This document shows positions 16,747-25,707 of a DNA stretch of 64,000 nt, one piece after another. Position numbers and translations under genes: made by a program. The notes under the pieces were generated by a model. That model saw only the letters and a list, made by a program, of their open reading frames with translations. It was not told the origin of the DNA and did not search any database. The stretch's first letter is position 1. Every line of letters starts with the position of its first letter. The DNA is taken from assembly GCF_000472705.1 (NCBI RefSeq), contig NZ_AXAE01000012.1, positions 21,716 to 85,715 on the forward strand, written 5' to 3'. This DNA comes from Mesorhizobium erdmanii USDA 3471 (GTDB taxonomy: Bacteria; Pseudomonadota; Alphaproteobacteria; Rhizobiales; Rhizobiaceae).

Positions 16747-17529
16747 ATGGCTGGCAAGACCGCGGAAGCGCCGGATTATTCGGTACCGGCCCTGGAAAAG
16801 GCGTTCGACATCATCGAACTCCTGGCCGAACAGAAGGACGGCCTGAACCAGGGTCAGATTTCCGAGGCGGTCGGCCGCTCCATCCACCAGATCTACCGCG
16901 TGCTACAGGCGCTTGAGCGGCGCGGCTACATTTTCCGCGACCGTCCGGCCGGGCTTTATTTCCTGTCGCCGCGCCTGTTCGAGCTCGCACACCGGCACGA
17001 GCCGTTGCGTGGCCTCGTCCAGGCGGCGCTGCCGTCGATGCGGCGGCTCGCCGACGCTATCCAGCAATCTTGCAACCTTGGGGTCCACAACGCCGGAAGG
17101 GTGCTGATCGTCGCGCAGGTGGAAAGCCCGGCGGCGTTCGGCTTCCGTGTCCGCGTCGGCGCCGAGTTTCCGCTGTTCGGCACCGCGACGGGCCGCACGC
17201 TGATGGCGTTCCAGCCGCAAGACAGAGTCAACCAGTGGCTGCAAGCCTCTGATATTTCTGACGAAAAATCCGAGATTCGCGACGCGCTTGCCCGCATCCG
17301 GTCGGCTGGCCACGAGGAGGTGGCCGATGGGTTGCAGCCGGGCGTCATCGATCTTGCCTTTCCGGTGATCGGCCCCTTCGGCCACTCGGTCGCGGCCCTC
17401 ACCGTGCCCTATTTGGCGACCACCTACAGCATGCTCGACCTTGCCACCGTGCGCCGCCATGCCGCGCAGGCGGCCCAGGAGATCGCGCTGGTGCTGGCGC
17501 CGGAGCCATCAGGCCAAAGCGGGTCGTGA
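16747..17529 (+). CDS. IclR-family transcriptional regulator
   Basis: A 260-residue IclR protein. The N-terminal winged helix spans residues 10-75 (PALEKAFDIIELLAEQKDGL, SIHQIYRVLQALERRGYIF) and the effector domain runs to the end (FPVIGPFGHSVAALTVPYL). It is downstream of the SAHH-like gene and probably controls that gene and the divergent symporter through the 15381 palindrome. ATG at 16747 follows GAAGGA. Confidence 0.9.
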   Translation: MAGKTAEAPDYSVPALEKAFDIIELLAEQKDGLNQGQISEAVGRSIHQIYRVLQALERRGYIFRDRPAGLYFLSPRLFELAHRHEPLRGLVQAALPSMRRLADAIQQSCNLGVHNAGRVLIVAQVESPAAFGFRVRVGAEFPLFGTATGRTLMAFQPQDRVNQWLQASDISDEKSEIRDALARIRSAGHEEVADGLQPGVIDLAFPVIGPFGHSVAALTVPYLATTYSMLDLATVRRHAAQAAQEIALVLAPEPSGQSGS

Positions 17530-17972
17530 CCGATCCTTCCGCGCCGATCGTCAAGACCATAGCCATCGATGCCGAACCAGCCACGGTCTGGCGGGTGCTG
17601 ACGACGCCCGGGATGATTGCGAGATGGATGTCGGACGAGGAACTTACCGTCAGCCTGGAAGGGCATGCCGGTGGCGCGATCGTGATGCGCGGGCTGCTGC
17701 ACGGCATGGCGTTCGAGAACCACGGCACGGTGCGGGCGTTCGAGCCGGAGAGGCGGTTCGCCTATAGCTACTGGAGCACGCTGTCGGCCTCGCGCCTCGC
17801 GGATTTGTCGGAAAACCACACGCTGGTCAGCTTCGCGCTAGCGCCGACGGAGGAGGGGACGCTGCTGACGCTGACGCTCAGCGACTTCGCCGAACCGGCG
17901 ATCCGCCCGCATGCCGATCTCTATTGGGGGCCGACCCTGCGGATCCTGAAGGCGGTGTGCGAGCGCTCTTGA
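17526..17972 (+). CDS. SRPBCC/AHSA1-domain protein
   Basis: A 148-residue START-like protein starting at GTG overlapping the IclR stop (GTGA): IVKTIAIDAEPATVWRVLTT, PGMIARWMSDEELTV, then a beta sheet and C-terminal helix. Ligand unknown. Translational coupling to the regulator suggests a shared role, perhaps binding or activating a related hydrophobic metabolite. Confidence 0.85.
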   Translation: MTDPSAPIVKTIAIDAEPATVWRVLTTPGMIARWMSDEELTVSLEGHAGGAIVMRGLLHGMAFENHGTVRAFEPERRFAYSYWSTLSASRLADLSENHTLVSFALAPTEEGTLLTLTLSDFAEPAIRPHADLYWGPTLRILKAVCERS

Positions 17973-17997
17973 AGATGGGCGTTATCGCAGCGGGTGG

Positions 17998-18843
17998 TCA
18001 CCCGACCTTTGGCCTTTGTCTTGCCAGTGCGCGAATGCGGTCGGCGACATCGCTGTCTACCGGGTTGTAGACGGTCAGGTTCAAATCCGGCCGGCCGTCG
18101 ACCGCGAAGGACGAGTATTCCAGCTCGATGTCGCCCAGTTCCGGGTGCTTCAGGCGCTTGGTTCCGTCGCCGTGGGCGAGAACGTCGTTCTCTTGCCACA
18201 GGGTGGCGAATTCGGGGCTGCCGCTGCACAGTTCCTCCACAAGCTGGGTGACCTCGGACACCGCGCCGGCGCGCGCCGCATCGGCGCGGAAGGCGCCGAC
18301 CACGAAGCGGGCGAGGTTTTGCCAATCGTGCTGCTTGGCGCGGATATGGGGCGTGAGGAACATGAAGCGCAGGACGTTGCGCCGGCCGGCGGGGATGGTG
18401 CCATAGTCGGTCAGCACGATCTCGGCGGCGCGGTTCCAGGCAACGACGTCCCAGGTCGCCGTCTTGATCAGGGCAGGGCTGGCATCGAGCGTGTCGATGA
18501 GGCGTTGCAGCCGGGGGCTGACGCCCTCGTCGCCACGGTAGCGCACCTCGGGCGGGCGCCCGAGCCCAAGCATGAAGAGATGTTCGCGCTCCGCTTCGGT
18601 CAAAAGCAGCCCCTTGGCTATGCGGTTCAGCACGTCCGCCGAAGGCGCGCCGCCACGACCCTGCTCCAGCCATGTGTACCAGGTCGGGCTGATGTTGGCG
18701 CGCTGGGCGACCTCCTCGCGGCGCAGTCCCGGCGTGCGCCGGCGCCCGGAAAAGCCGAACGAGGCGGGATCGAGCCGGGTGCGCCTGTCTTTCAGGAAAG
18801 CCGCGAGCGTGCCGGGGGAAATGGTGGGCATCCTGTCAGCCAT
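17998..18843 (-). CDS. XRE-family regulator with MmyB-like ligand-binding domain
   Basis: A 281-residue regulator. The N-terminal helix-turn-helix (RRTPGLRREEVAQRANISPT, then WYTWLEQGRGGAPSADVLNR) is followed by a PAS-like MmyB domain (TWDVVAWNRAAEIVLTDYG near residue 130). This class usually represses an adjacent, divergently transcribed SDR gene, exactly the arrangement here. ATG at 18831 is an equally possible start. Confidence 0.9.
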   Translation of the reverse strand: MADRMPTISPGTLAAFLKDRRTRLDPASFGFSGRRRTPGLRREEVAQRANISPTWYTWLEQGRGGAPSADVLNRIAKGLLLTEAEREHLFMLGLGRPPEVRYRGDEGVSPRLQRLIDTLDASPALIKTATWDVVAWNRAAEIVLTDYGTIPAGRRNVLRFMFLTPHIRAKQHDWQNLARFVVGAFRADAARAGAVSEVTQLVEELCSGSPEFATLWQENDVLAHGDGTKRLKHPELGDIELEYSSFAVDGRPDLNLTVYNPVDSDVADRIRALARQRPKVG

Positions 18844-18930
18844 CCTGTTAAGAATTATACCATGATAAGCTCACTACTTTAATGGGATAATAGACCGTCG
18901 ATATTACGCAGGCAACCGCAGGAGATTTGC

Positions 18931-19815
18931 ATGCGTATCTTTCTCACCGGCGCGACCGGTTTCATCGGCTCGGCCATCGTTCCCGAACTCATCCAGGCCG
19001 GCCATCAGGTGGTCGGCGTCACCCGCTCTGATGCCGGCGCCGAGGCGCTCGTCGCCGCGGGCGCCGAGGTGCATCGCGGAACGTTGGAGGATCCCGACAG
19101 CCTGCGCAGCGGCGCGGAGAAGGCGGATGCCGTGATCCACACCGCGTTCGACCACGATTTCTCGCGCTTTGCCGAGAATTGCGAAAAGGACAGCCGTGTC
19201 ATCGCGGCGCTTGGCCAGGCACTCACCGGTTCCGACCGGCCGCTGGTGATCACCTCGGGCGTCGGCATGGGCAGCCCCGGACATGGCGAACTGGCGGTCG
19301 AGGACGTCTTCAACCCCAGCCATCCCAACCCGCGCATCGCCTCGGAACTGGCCGGCAATGCCTTGCTGGAGGCCGGCGTCAATGTGTCTGTCGTACGCCT
19401 GCCGCAGGTCCACAATCCGGTCAAGCAGGGGCTCATCTCGCCGCTCATCGAAATCGCACGCCAGAAAGGCGTCTCGGCCTATGTCGGCGAAGGCCGCAAC
19501 CGCTATTCGGCGGGGCATGTCCTGGACGCGGCGCGGCTCTACCGCCTGGCCGTGGAAAAGCGCCAGGCCGGCGCGCGCTACCACGCGGTCGGCGAGGAAG
19601 GCGTCGAGGTACGCGCCATCGCCGAGGCGCTTGGCCGCGGCCTCAACCTGCCGGTCGTTTCGATCGCGGCGGACAAGGCGGTGGAGCATTTCGGCTGGAT
19701 GGGACTGTTCGCGCCCATGGACCTGCCTGCCTCCAGCGCGCTGACCCAGGCTCGGCTCGACTGGCATCCGACCGGCCCGACGCTGATCGCCGATCTGGAC
19801 GCGATGCGGTATTGA
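18931..19815 (+). CDS. SDR-family NAD(P)-dependent oxidoreductase (extended, epimerase-like)
   Basis: A 294-residue atypical or extended SDR: MRIFLTGATGFIGSAIVPEL is a complete nucleotide-binding motif, and a long C-terminal substrate domain follows. The expected YxxxK is not obvious, so it may bind NADP(H) without classical epimerase activity. CAGGAG precedes the ATG. It is divergent from its probable XRE repressor. Confidence 0.9.
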   Translation: MRIFLTGATGFIGSAIVPELIQAGHQVVGVTRSDAGAEALVAAGAEVHRGTLEDPDSLRSGAEKADAVIHTAFDHDFSRFAENCEKDSRVIAALGQALTGSDRPLVITSGVGMGSPGHGELAVEDVFNPSHPNPRIASELAGNALLEAGVNVSVVRLPQVHNPVKQGLISPLIEIARQKGVSAYVGEGRNRYSAGHVLDAARLYRLAVEKRQAGARYHAVGEEGVEVRAIAEALGRGLNLPVVSIAADKAVEHFGWMGLFAPMDLPASSALTQARLDWHPTGPTLIADLDAMRY

Positions 19816-19910
19816 GTGCTGATAAAGCGGCCTCAGCTGGCTTGTCAGCGGTCAGGATTTCGTCGTTCGTCTCGGTGGGGCAACATTCGAAATTGACCGA
19901 AGCCCCTAAA

Positions 19911-20091
19911 CTTCGTCATCCTAGGGCGAAGCAGGAGCGAAGCTCCGTCACCCTGGGATCCATTCCGTGACATTCGCCGAAGGGCGTGGCGGAGCAAACT
20001 CTGCACCGTGGCGGTGCTTAGGAGTCCCGGCATGGATCCTATGGTCTGCGCTGCGTCGCTTCGCTCCTTGCTCCGCCATAGGATGACGAAG
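19911..20091. repeat. 181-base element with inverted ends
   Basis: The left end CTTCGTCATCCTAGGGCGAA (19911 onward) is the near-exact reverse complement of the right end (20059-20091, finishing CCATAGGATGACGAAG). The ends match over about 33 bases with three differences. The interior has no ORF. This is the shape of a nonautonomous palindromic element (MITE or rhizobial intergenic mosaic type). It fills most of the 331-base gap between the SDR gene and the frameshifted reductase; the rest shows nothing. Confidence 0.7.
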
Positions 20092-20146
20092 CGATGAAGG
20101 CATGCAGTCCGTCAATGCAAGCGCATCCGGCTCGTCAGACTTCTGA

Positions 20147-20844
20147 TCATGCGGGGCTGACGGCATAGCGCAGATGGACAGCCCCATGCGCCAGCGTTTG
20201 GCAAGACGTCAGCGACAGCCGCATCTTGCCCGCCAAGCCGGTCTCGCCGAACTCGACAAAACCCTGGTTGCCCGCCCGTGCATCGAGCGCGGGCGCGACG
20301 AGCAGGCTGAGCTCGTCGACAAGCCCGGCGGCGAAGAAGGAGCCGTTGATGTCGGCGCCGCCTTCGAGCAGCAGCCGGCGGATGCCGAGCTCGCGCCCGA
20401 GCACATCGAGCATCGCGGCCAGGTCGATCTCCGCCGTCTCCGAGACGATGTAGGAGACGCCGTCGCCGGCTAGCTCGGCCAGATGGCTGTCGGCGACGTC
20501 ACGCCCGAGCAGCACGACGACGGGGTCGCCGCCGACATCCGGTTTGGAAAAGTGCAGCTTGCCCGAGGCATCGAGCGCCACGGCATGGGTGCCTGCGTCG
20601 CGTCGGGCGAAATGGTGCGGCCGCTCGACCTTGCCGGCATGCGCCGGCGGGTGCGCCGCGGCCTTGCTCATCTCGGCCATGGTGACGCGGCCGACGATCC
20701 AGGCATCGCCTTCGAGATCCTCGTGGATCTGCTCATAGAGGCTCGACCACTCGGCACGTGTCCCTCCGGGCTCGTGGTGTAGCGGCTCGGATGAAGGCTG
20801 CCGTCGAGCGAGGCGAGCATATGGCAGACGATGTGCGGCTTCAT
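20147..20844 (-). pseudogene. RibD-C/dihydrofolate-reductase-family protein with a frameshift
   Basis: The natural N-terminus starts at 20844 (MKPHIVCHMLASLDGSLHPS, continuing RYTTSPEG), with the nucleotide-binding pattern of this family. It is out of frame with the body, which resumes as GTRAEWSSLYEQIHEDLEGD and continues to 20147 with WIVGRVTMAEMSKAA and IRRLLLEGGADINGSFFAAG. One missing base near 20761-20764 (a GGG run) explains the break; with it restored the protein would be about 233 residues. Either the gene is disrupted or the assembly has an error. Read as one frame, the body would acquire a non-native N-terminus. Confidence 0.75.
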
Positions 20845-20876
20845 GGGTTCTCCAGCTCAATCTCTACTGAGCTTCA

Positions 20877-21278
20877 TCAGGCCACTTCGAGGTCCATCAC
20901 TTTCTCAGCCGCCTTCGCGAGAAACCCGGATCGAGTATAGCCATGGGCTTCGGCAAAGGCATCGATCCGCCGCAGGACGTCGTCGGGCAACGTCACGTTG
21001 ATACGCACTGCCTTCCTGGTGTCGGTCTTGGCCGCGACCAAGATCGCAACACCGTCACGATTGTTGGCGTCCGCCATCACAGCCTCCAGACTCGAAGGCT
21101 CCGGAATAGCATCGCCATCCTCGACCAGCCCTTCGACGTGGAGGGCGAGGGCCTCTTCTGCCATGGACCGCGCGTCATCCAGATCCTTGCCGGCGGTAAT
21201 CACGCCTGGGAAATCAGGGAAGGACACACCGAAGTCGCTGCCGGCATCCTTATGGATAAGTCCGATATACTGCTTCAT
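20877..21278 (-). CDS. hicB: HicB-family antitoxin
   Basis: A 133-residue HicB. The N-terminal partial RNase-H-like fold (QYIGLIHKDAGSDFGVSFPD, then FPGVITAGKDLDDA) is followed by a C-terminal ribbon-helix-helix (RINVTLPDDVLRRIDAFAEA, then HGYTRSGFLAKAA). It should neutralise HicA and repress the operon. ATG at 21278 has GAGG eight bases upstream and lies five bases after the hicA stop. Confidence 0.9.
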   Translation of the reverse strand: MKQYIGLIHKDAGSDFGVSFPDFPGVITAGKDLDDARSMAEEALALHVEGLVEDGDAIPEPSSLEAVMADANNRDGVAILVAAKTDTRKAVRINVTLPDDVLRRIDAFAEAHGYTRSGFLAKAAEKVMDLEVA

Positions 21279-21283
21279 GTCCG

Positions 21284-21472
21284 TCACCTCAGTTTCAGTC
21301 CAGATTGCTTTTCGATGCTGCGCAGAGTGCCTATTGGGATATCGCGCCTGGGATGAGGAACAGTGACCCGCCCTTGCTTATCGCGGTGTTTGAATTGTGC
21401 ATGGCTGCCCTTTCGGGCAACTTCGAACCAACCATCAGCTTGCAACAGGCGGATAATATCAGCGCTATTCAT
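21284..21472 (-). CDS. hicA: HicA-family mRNA interferase toxin
   Basis: A 62-residue dsRBD-like toxin (IIRLLQADGWFEVARKGSHA, then QFKHRDKQGRVTVPHPRRDI). The catalytic His is in KGSHAQF. It cleaves mRNA when free of HicB. It is the first gene of the hicAB operon, and its start codon abuts an inverted repeat. Confidence 0.92.
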   Translation of the reverse strand: MNSADIIRLLQADGWFEVARKGSHAQFKHRDKQGRVTVPHPRRDIPIGTLRSIEKQSGLKLR

Positions 21473-21487
21473 GTGTATTTATACACA
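21472..21487. promoter_or_regulatory. candidate HicB operator
   Basis: TGTGTA-TTTA-TACACA, a perfect 16-base dyad overlapping the first base of the hicA start codon. Its GTGTAT/ATACAC core also appears in the ParD operator at 31167-31187. Confidence 0.55.
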
Positions 21488-21832
21488 CTGATAGGTTATC
21501 CTTCAACCAAAATGTGAAAGCCGGCCTGAGTCAATACGCCAGCCAGATCGGCGAAGCGCCGCGCTTATCGCGCCGGCCAGGATGCCTGCATCCAAAATTC
21601 CGACAATTCCGATAATTGGCAGTCCAACACTGTTATATCGATGTTGCACAAATGGTTGACCCTGGGCTAGCATCCTTTTGTTGACGCTGCTCGGAGGAGT
21701 TTAGGCGGTGCCAACTGGAGCGGCAGGCGGCTTCGGGCACGCGGATGCTCCAACACTTTGAACCGACGCATGATCCTTCCTGAAACCGGCCCGGTTTCCG
21801 GGGCCGTGCGTTTTCGTGGAGGAGGATCAACC
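21488..21832. other. intergenic region upstream of the sugar ABC operon
   Basis: A 345-base region between the HicAB promoter and the ABC transporter operon. AATTCCGA occurs twice near 21595-21615 and TTGAC-like -35 candidates are present near 21655-21685, but no pair is convincing. GGAGGAGG at 21827 onward is a strong ribosome site. No gene seen. Confidence 0.4.
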
Positions 21833-22780
21833 ATGAACAGACGTGAATTCCTGATGACGTCCGTGGCCGCGGGCGCGATGGTGCTGGCCGCGCGTTCGGC
21901 ATTCGCCGAGGACAAGCTCACCATACTGGGCTCGGTGCCCAACCTCGGCTTTCCGTTCTTCGTGCACATGCTGAACGAGATCAAGGCGGAAGCGCAAGCG
22001 CAAGGCGTCAACCTGACCGAAAGCGACGGCCAGAACTCGGCCACCAAGCAGACCGCCGACATCGAGGCGGCGCTGGTGCAGAAGGTCAACGCCATCGTGA
22101 TTTCGCCGCTCGACGTCAACGCGCTGGCGCCGGCGATCGAGGAAGCGGTCAAGGCCGGCGTTCCCGTGGTGACGATCGACCGCCGCGTCGACGGCGTCCA
22201 GGGCATCCTCGCCCATGTCGGCGCCGACAATGTGAAGGGCGGCGAGGCGGAGGCGAACGCCATGGTGGCGGCGTTCCCCAACGGCGCCAAGCTGTTCCAC
22301 CTGCAAGGCCAGCCGGGTGCCGGTCCGGCGATCGACCGCAACAAGGGCGTGCACAATGTGCTCGATCCGCTGAAGGACAAGTACCAGATCATCTATGAGC
22401 AGACCGCCAATTTCGCCCGCGCCGAGGCGTTGACGGTGACGGAAGCCGGCCTTGCCGCCAACGGCAAGCCGGACGCCATCATCTGCGCCAATGACGACAT
22501 GGCGCTCGGCGCGCTCGAGGCGTGTGCCGCGCGCAACTTCACCGACGTCAAGATCTACGGCTTCGACGCGCTGCCGGAAGCGCTGGTCGCGGTCCGCGAC
22601 GGCAAGCTCGCCGGTACGGTCGAACAGTTCCCCGGCCAGCAGTCGCGCACCGCCGTGCAGATCGCGGTTGCCTACGCCAAGAACAAGACCGAGCCGAAGG
22701 AGAAGCTGGTGCTGTTGACGCCGATCGTCATCGGCAAGGACAATCTCGACAAGGCGGAGAGGCTGAGCGAGACGAAGTAG
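21833..22780 (+). CDS. sugar ABC transporter substrate-binding protein
   Basis: A 315-residue periplasmic binding protein of the ribose/LacI-like type 1 fold. The N-terminus MNRREFLMTSVAAGAMVLAA carries twin arginines followed by a hydrophobic stretch and AFAED, so it is likely exported by Tat. Domain features include AALVQKVNAIVISPLDVNAL and PDAIICANDDMALGALEA. It is first in a three-gene operon with a RbsA-type ATPase and a permease. The sugar is unknown. Confidence 0.93.
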   Translation: MNRREFLMTSVAAGAMVLAARSAFAEDKLTILGSVPNLGFPFFVHMLNEIKAEAQAQGVNLTESDGQNSATKQTADIEAALVQKVNAIVISPLDVNALAPAIEEAVKAGVPVVTIDRRVDGVQGILAHVGADNVKGGEAEANAMVAAFPNGAKLFHLQGQPGAGPAIDRNKGVHNVLDPLKDKYQIIYEQTANFARAEALTVTEAGLAANGKPDAIICANDDMALGALEACAARNFTDVKIYGFDALPEALVAVRDGKLAGTVEQFPGQQSRTAVQIAVAYAKNKTEPKEKLVLLTPIVIGKDNLDKAERLSETK

Positions 22781-22815
22781 GGCTTGGCAGAGAAAGGCTC
22801 ATTGGCAAGGCTGGT

Positions 22816-22985
22816 GGGGCACGCCCCCCTCTGGCCTGCCGGCCATCTCCCCCACTTGGGGGGAGATTAGCAGTTTTGCCGACAGGGCGTCTTCTGTCGG
22901 GTTGATAACTGGCGAAAGCGGAGACAACGGCCGATCTCCCCCCTTGTGGGGGAGATGTCCGGCAGGACAGAGGGGGGCGTGCCCC
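22816..22985. repeat. large palindromic intergenic repeat, copy A
   Basis: A 170-base element. The ends GGGGCACGCCCCCCTCTG and CAGAGGGGGGCGTGCCCC are perfect 18-base complements, and each arm continues into CCTGCCGG-CATCTCCCCC-type sequence with its own inner palindrome. A second member is at 63033-63184. It lies inside the ABC operon, between the binding-protein and ATPase genes, and could stabilise or partly terminate the upstream message. Confidence 0.8.
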
Positions 22986-23013
22986 GCTGCCTGCCACAAA
23001 CCGGGAGCCATCC

Positions 23014-24609
23014 TTGCCAGTTGAAGCCGCACCCGCCCTGCTTGCCGTCGACGGCGTCACCAAGCATTTCGCCGGCGTGACGGCGCTCAGCGATGTCGCG
23101 CTCGACATCCGCGCCGGCGAAATCCTCGGCCTGCTCGGCGAGAACGGCGCCGGAAAATCGACGCTGCTGAAAATCCTGTCGGGCGTCATGCCGCCCTCCA
23201 GCGGGCGCATCACTTTCGACGGCGCCGACTACGCGCCCTCCAGCCCGCAGGATGCCAAGCGGGCGGGCATCGTCACCATCTACCAGGAGCTCAGCCTGAT
23301 CCCGACGCTGACGGTGGCGGAGAATATTTTCATCGGCCGCGCGCCGACCGGGCCGCTGGGATTGGTGAGTTGGAAGCGCATGGAGCGGGACTCCCGCGAT
23401 ATCATCGCCCGCGTCGGCCTTTCCATCGACCCGATGACGCCGGTCTCGGCGCTCTCGGTGGCTGAGCAGCAGCTGGTCGAGATCGCCCGCGCGCTGTCGC
23501 TGAAAAGCCGGCTGATCATCATGGACGAGCCGACATCGGCGCTGACCGAGACCGAGGTGCAGCGGCTTTTGTCGATCATGGACCGGCTGCGCCGTGACAA
23601 GGTCGCCATCATGTTCGTCACCCACCGGCTGGAGGAGGCGTCCGCCATCTGCGACCGCATGACGGTGCTGCGCGACGGCAGGCTGGCCGGGCATCTCGAC
23701 CGTCAGGGCGGGCCGATCCAGCTGCCGCGTATCATCGAGAAAATGGTCGGCCGCGCGGCGTCCGAACTTTACGCGCGGCCGGCCCAGCGCGCGGTCGCCG
23801 GCGATGTGGTGCTGTCGGTGCGGGCCTTGCGCACCGTGCGCGATCCCGAGGCGCCGCATGCCATCGTGCTCGACGGCGTCGACATCGACCTCAAGGCCGG
23901 CGAAATCCTCGGTGTCGCCGGGCTCGTCGGCTCCGGCCGTACGGAACTGGCGCGCGCCATTTTCGGCGCCGACCGCATCGCGGCCGGGACCATCACGCTC
24001 GACGGCCAGCCGATCGCGCCGGCCTCGCCGGCCGATGCCATCGCGCTCGGCATTGGGCTGGTGCCGGAGGACCGCAAGCACCAGGCGATCTTTGCCGCGC
24101 TCGGCATATTGCCGAATTTCTCCGTCGCCTCGCTCGGGCGTTTCAGCAACGGCTTCGGCTTCATGGCCGAGCGGCGCGAGCGCGACGCGCTGTCCGGCTT
24201 CCGCAAGATGCTGTCTATCCGCATGGCTTCGGCCGAGCAGGCGATCGAGGGCCTGTCGGGCGGCAACCAGCAGAAGGTGATCCTGGCGCGCTGGCTGGCG
24301 CGCGATCCGAAGGTGCTGATCGTCGACGAGCCGACACGCGGCGTCGATGTCGGCGCCAAGGCCGAGGTGCATCAGATCCTGGTGCAATTGGCAGCGCGCG
24401 GCATCGCGGTGATGATGATCTCGTCGGAACTGCCGGAAGTGCTGGCTGTATCGGACCGCATCGTCACCATGCGCCGGGGCCGCATCACGGGCGAGATGCC
24501 GGGCGTCGAGGCGAACGAGGAGAAACTGATGGAACTGATGGCGCTCGACAAGCAGGATACACTTGGGCAAGACGCGCAGGGCCGGGACGCAGAGAGGCAG
24601 GCACGATGA
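23014..24609 (+). CDS. sugar ABC transporter ATP-binding protein (RbsA/MglA type)
   Basis: A 531-residue protein with two fused ABC domains. The first has Walker A GENGAGKST and a degenerate signature (LSVAEQQLVEIARAL). The second has an altered P-loop GLVGSGRTELARAIF but a full signature LSGGNQQKVILARWL. This asymmetry is normal for the RbsA/MglA/XylG class. The start appears to be TTG at 23014 preceded by GGGAG. Its stop overlaps the permease ATG (ATGA). Confidence 0.93.
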   Translation: MPVEAAPALLAVDGVTKHFAGVTALSDVALDIRAGEILGLLGENGAGKSTLLKILSGVMPPSSGRITFDGADYAPSSPQDAKRAGIVTIYQELSLIPTLTVAENIFIGRAPTGPLGLVSWKRMERDSRDIIARVGLSIDPMTPVSALSVAEQQLVEIARALSLKSRLIIMDEPTSALTETEVQRLLSIMDRLRRDKVAIMFVTHRLEEASAICDRMTVLRDGRLAGHLDRQGGPIQLPRIIEKMVGRAASELYARPAQRAVAGDVVLSVRALRTVRDPEAPHAIVLDGVDIDLKAGEILGVAGLVGSGRTELARAIFGADRIAAGTITLDGQPIAPASPADAIALGIGLVPEDRKHQAIFAALGILPNFSVASLGRFSNGFGFMAERRERDALSGFRKMLSIRMASAEQAIEGLSGGNQQKVILARWLARDPKVLIVDEPTRGVDVGAKAEVHQILVQLAARGIAVMMISSELPEVLAVSDRIVTMRRGRITGEMPGVEANEEKLMELMALDKQDTLGQDAQGRDAERQAR

Positions 24610-25622
24610 GCGTGACGGAACAGAGCGAGCGTGGCGGCGGCATCAATTTCGCGCGGCTGCTGATGAGTTTCGGGCCGCTGCTGTTCCTGGCGGCGCTGGT
24701 CGTCGTCTTCACCGTGCTGAAGCCGAGCTTCATCGACCCGATCAATCTGTTCAACATCACCCGCCAGATCTCGATCACCGGGCTGATCGCGCTCGGCATG
24801 ACCTTCGTCATCCTCACCGCCGGCATCGACCTGTCGGTTGGCTCGCTGCTCGCTTTCTGCGGCATGGTCGCCGCCGTCGTCGCCAAGGGCGGCGCCGCCA
24901 ACACGCTGTCGCTGTCGACGTCAGGCACGCAGGGCTATGGCTGGTTCGCGGCGCTGCTGGCCGCCGTCATCGTGGGTGCGGCCGCCGGCGGCGTGCAGGG
25001 GCTCGCCATCACCAGGCTGAAAGTGCCGCCCTTCGTCGTCACGCTGGGCGGGCTGACGGTGTTTCGCGGGCTGACGCTGACCATCTCCAATGGCGGCCCG
25101 ATCTCCGGCTTCGACGCCTCGATGCGCTGGTTCGGCACCGGCCTGATCGGCCCGGTGCCGGTGCCGGCGATCATCTTCGCCATCGCCGCCATCCTGTGCC
25201 ATATCGTGCTGCGCTACACGCGCTACGGCCGTGCCGTCTATGCCGTCGGCGGCAATGCCGAAGCCGCACGGTTGTCGGGCCTGCGCGTCGACCGCATCCT
25301 GGTCTCGGTCTATGTCATCGTCGGCTTCTTCGCCGGGCTCGCCGCCTTCGTCCTTTCGGCGCGGCTCAATTCTTCCGAAGCGGTCGCCGGCATCGGCTAC
25401 GAGCTGACGGTGATTTCCGCCGTCGTCATCGGCGGCACCTCGCTTTTCGGCGGCATCGGCTCGGTCGGCGGCACGGTGGTGGGGGCGGCGCTGATCGGCG
25501 TGCTGCAGAACGGGCTGCAGTTCAACAACGTCTCGTCCTACACGCAGAGCATCGTCATCGGCCTGATCCTGATCCTGGCGGTGGCGTTCGATCGCTGGCT
25601 GAAGTCGCGGGTGAGACGGTAG
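24606..25622 (+). CDS. sugar ABC transporter permease (RbsC type)
   Basis: A 338-residue polytopic inner-membrane protein of the ribose/xylose permease family: GLIALGMTFVILTAGIDLSV with SVGSLL, the loop RYTRYGRAVYAVGGNAEAAR for ATPase contact, and GGTSLFGGIGSVGGTVVGA. It completes the transporter encoded upstream. No catabolic gene follows, so the sugar identity is open. Confidence 0.93.
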   Translation: MSVTEQSERGGGINFARLLMSFGPLLFLAALVVVFTVLKPSFIDPINLFNITRQISITGLIALGMTFVILTAGIDLSVGSLLAFCGMVAAVVAKGGAANTLSLSTSGTQGYGWFAALLAAVIVGAAAGGVQGLAITRLKVPPFVVTLGGLTVFRGLTLTISNGGPISGFDASMRWFGTGLIGPVPVPAIIFAIAAILCHIVLRYTRYGRAVYAVGGNAEAARLSGLRVDRILVSVYVIVGFFAGLAAFVLSARLNSSEAVAGIGYELTVISAVVIGGTSLFGGIGSVGGTVVGAALIGVLQNGLQFNNVSSYTQSIVIGLILILAVAFDRWLKSRVRR

Positions 25623-25707
25623 ACCGAGAGGGTCCGCGCTCGCGCCAACGGACCACAGTGATGTCCGTTACGCTCTCAGCGTTGTGCACCTGGGGCGAAT
25701 GTCAACT

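Noticed and set aside
22867..24570. 567-codon minus-strand frame opposite the ABC ATPase
   Set aside because: Antisense shadow; the plus strand carries two intact ABC domains.
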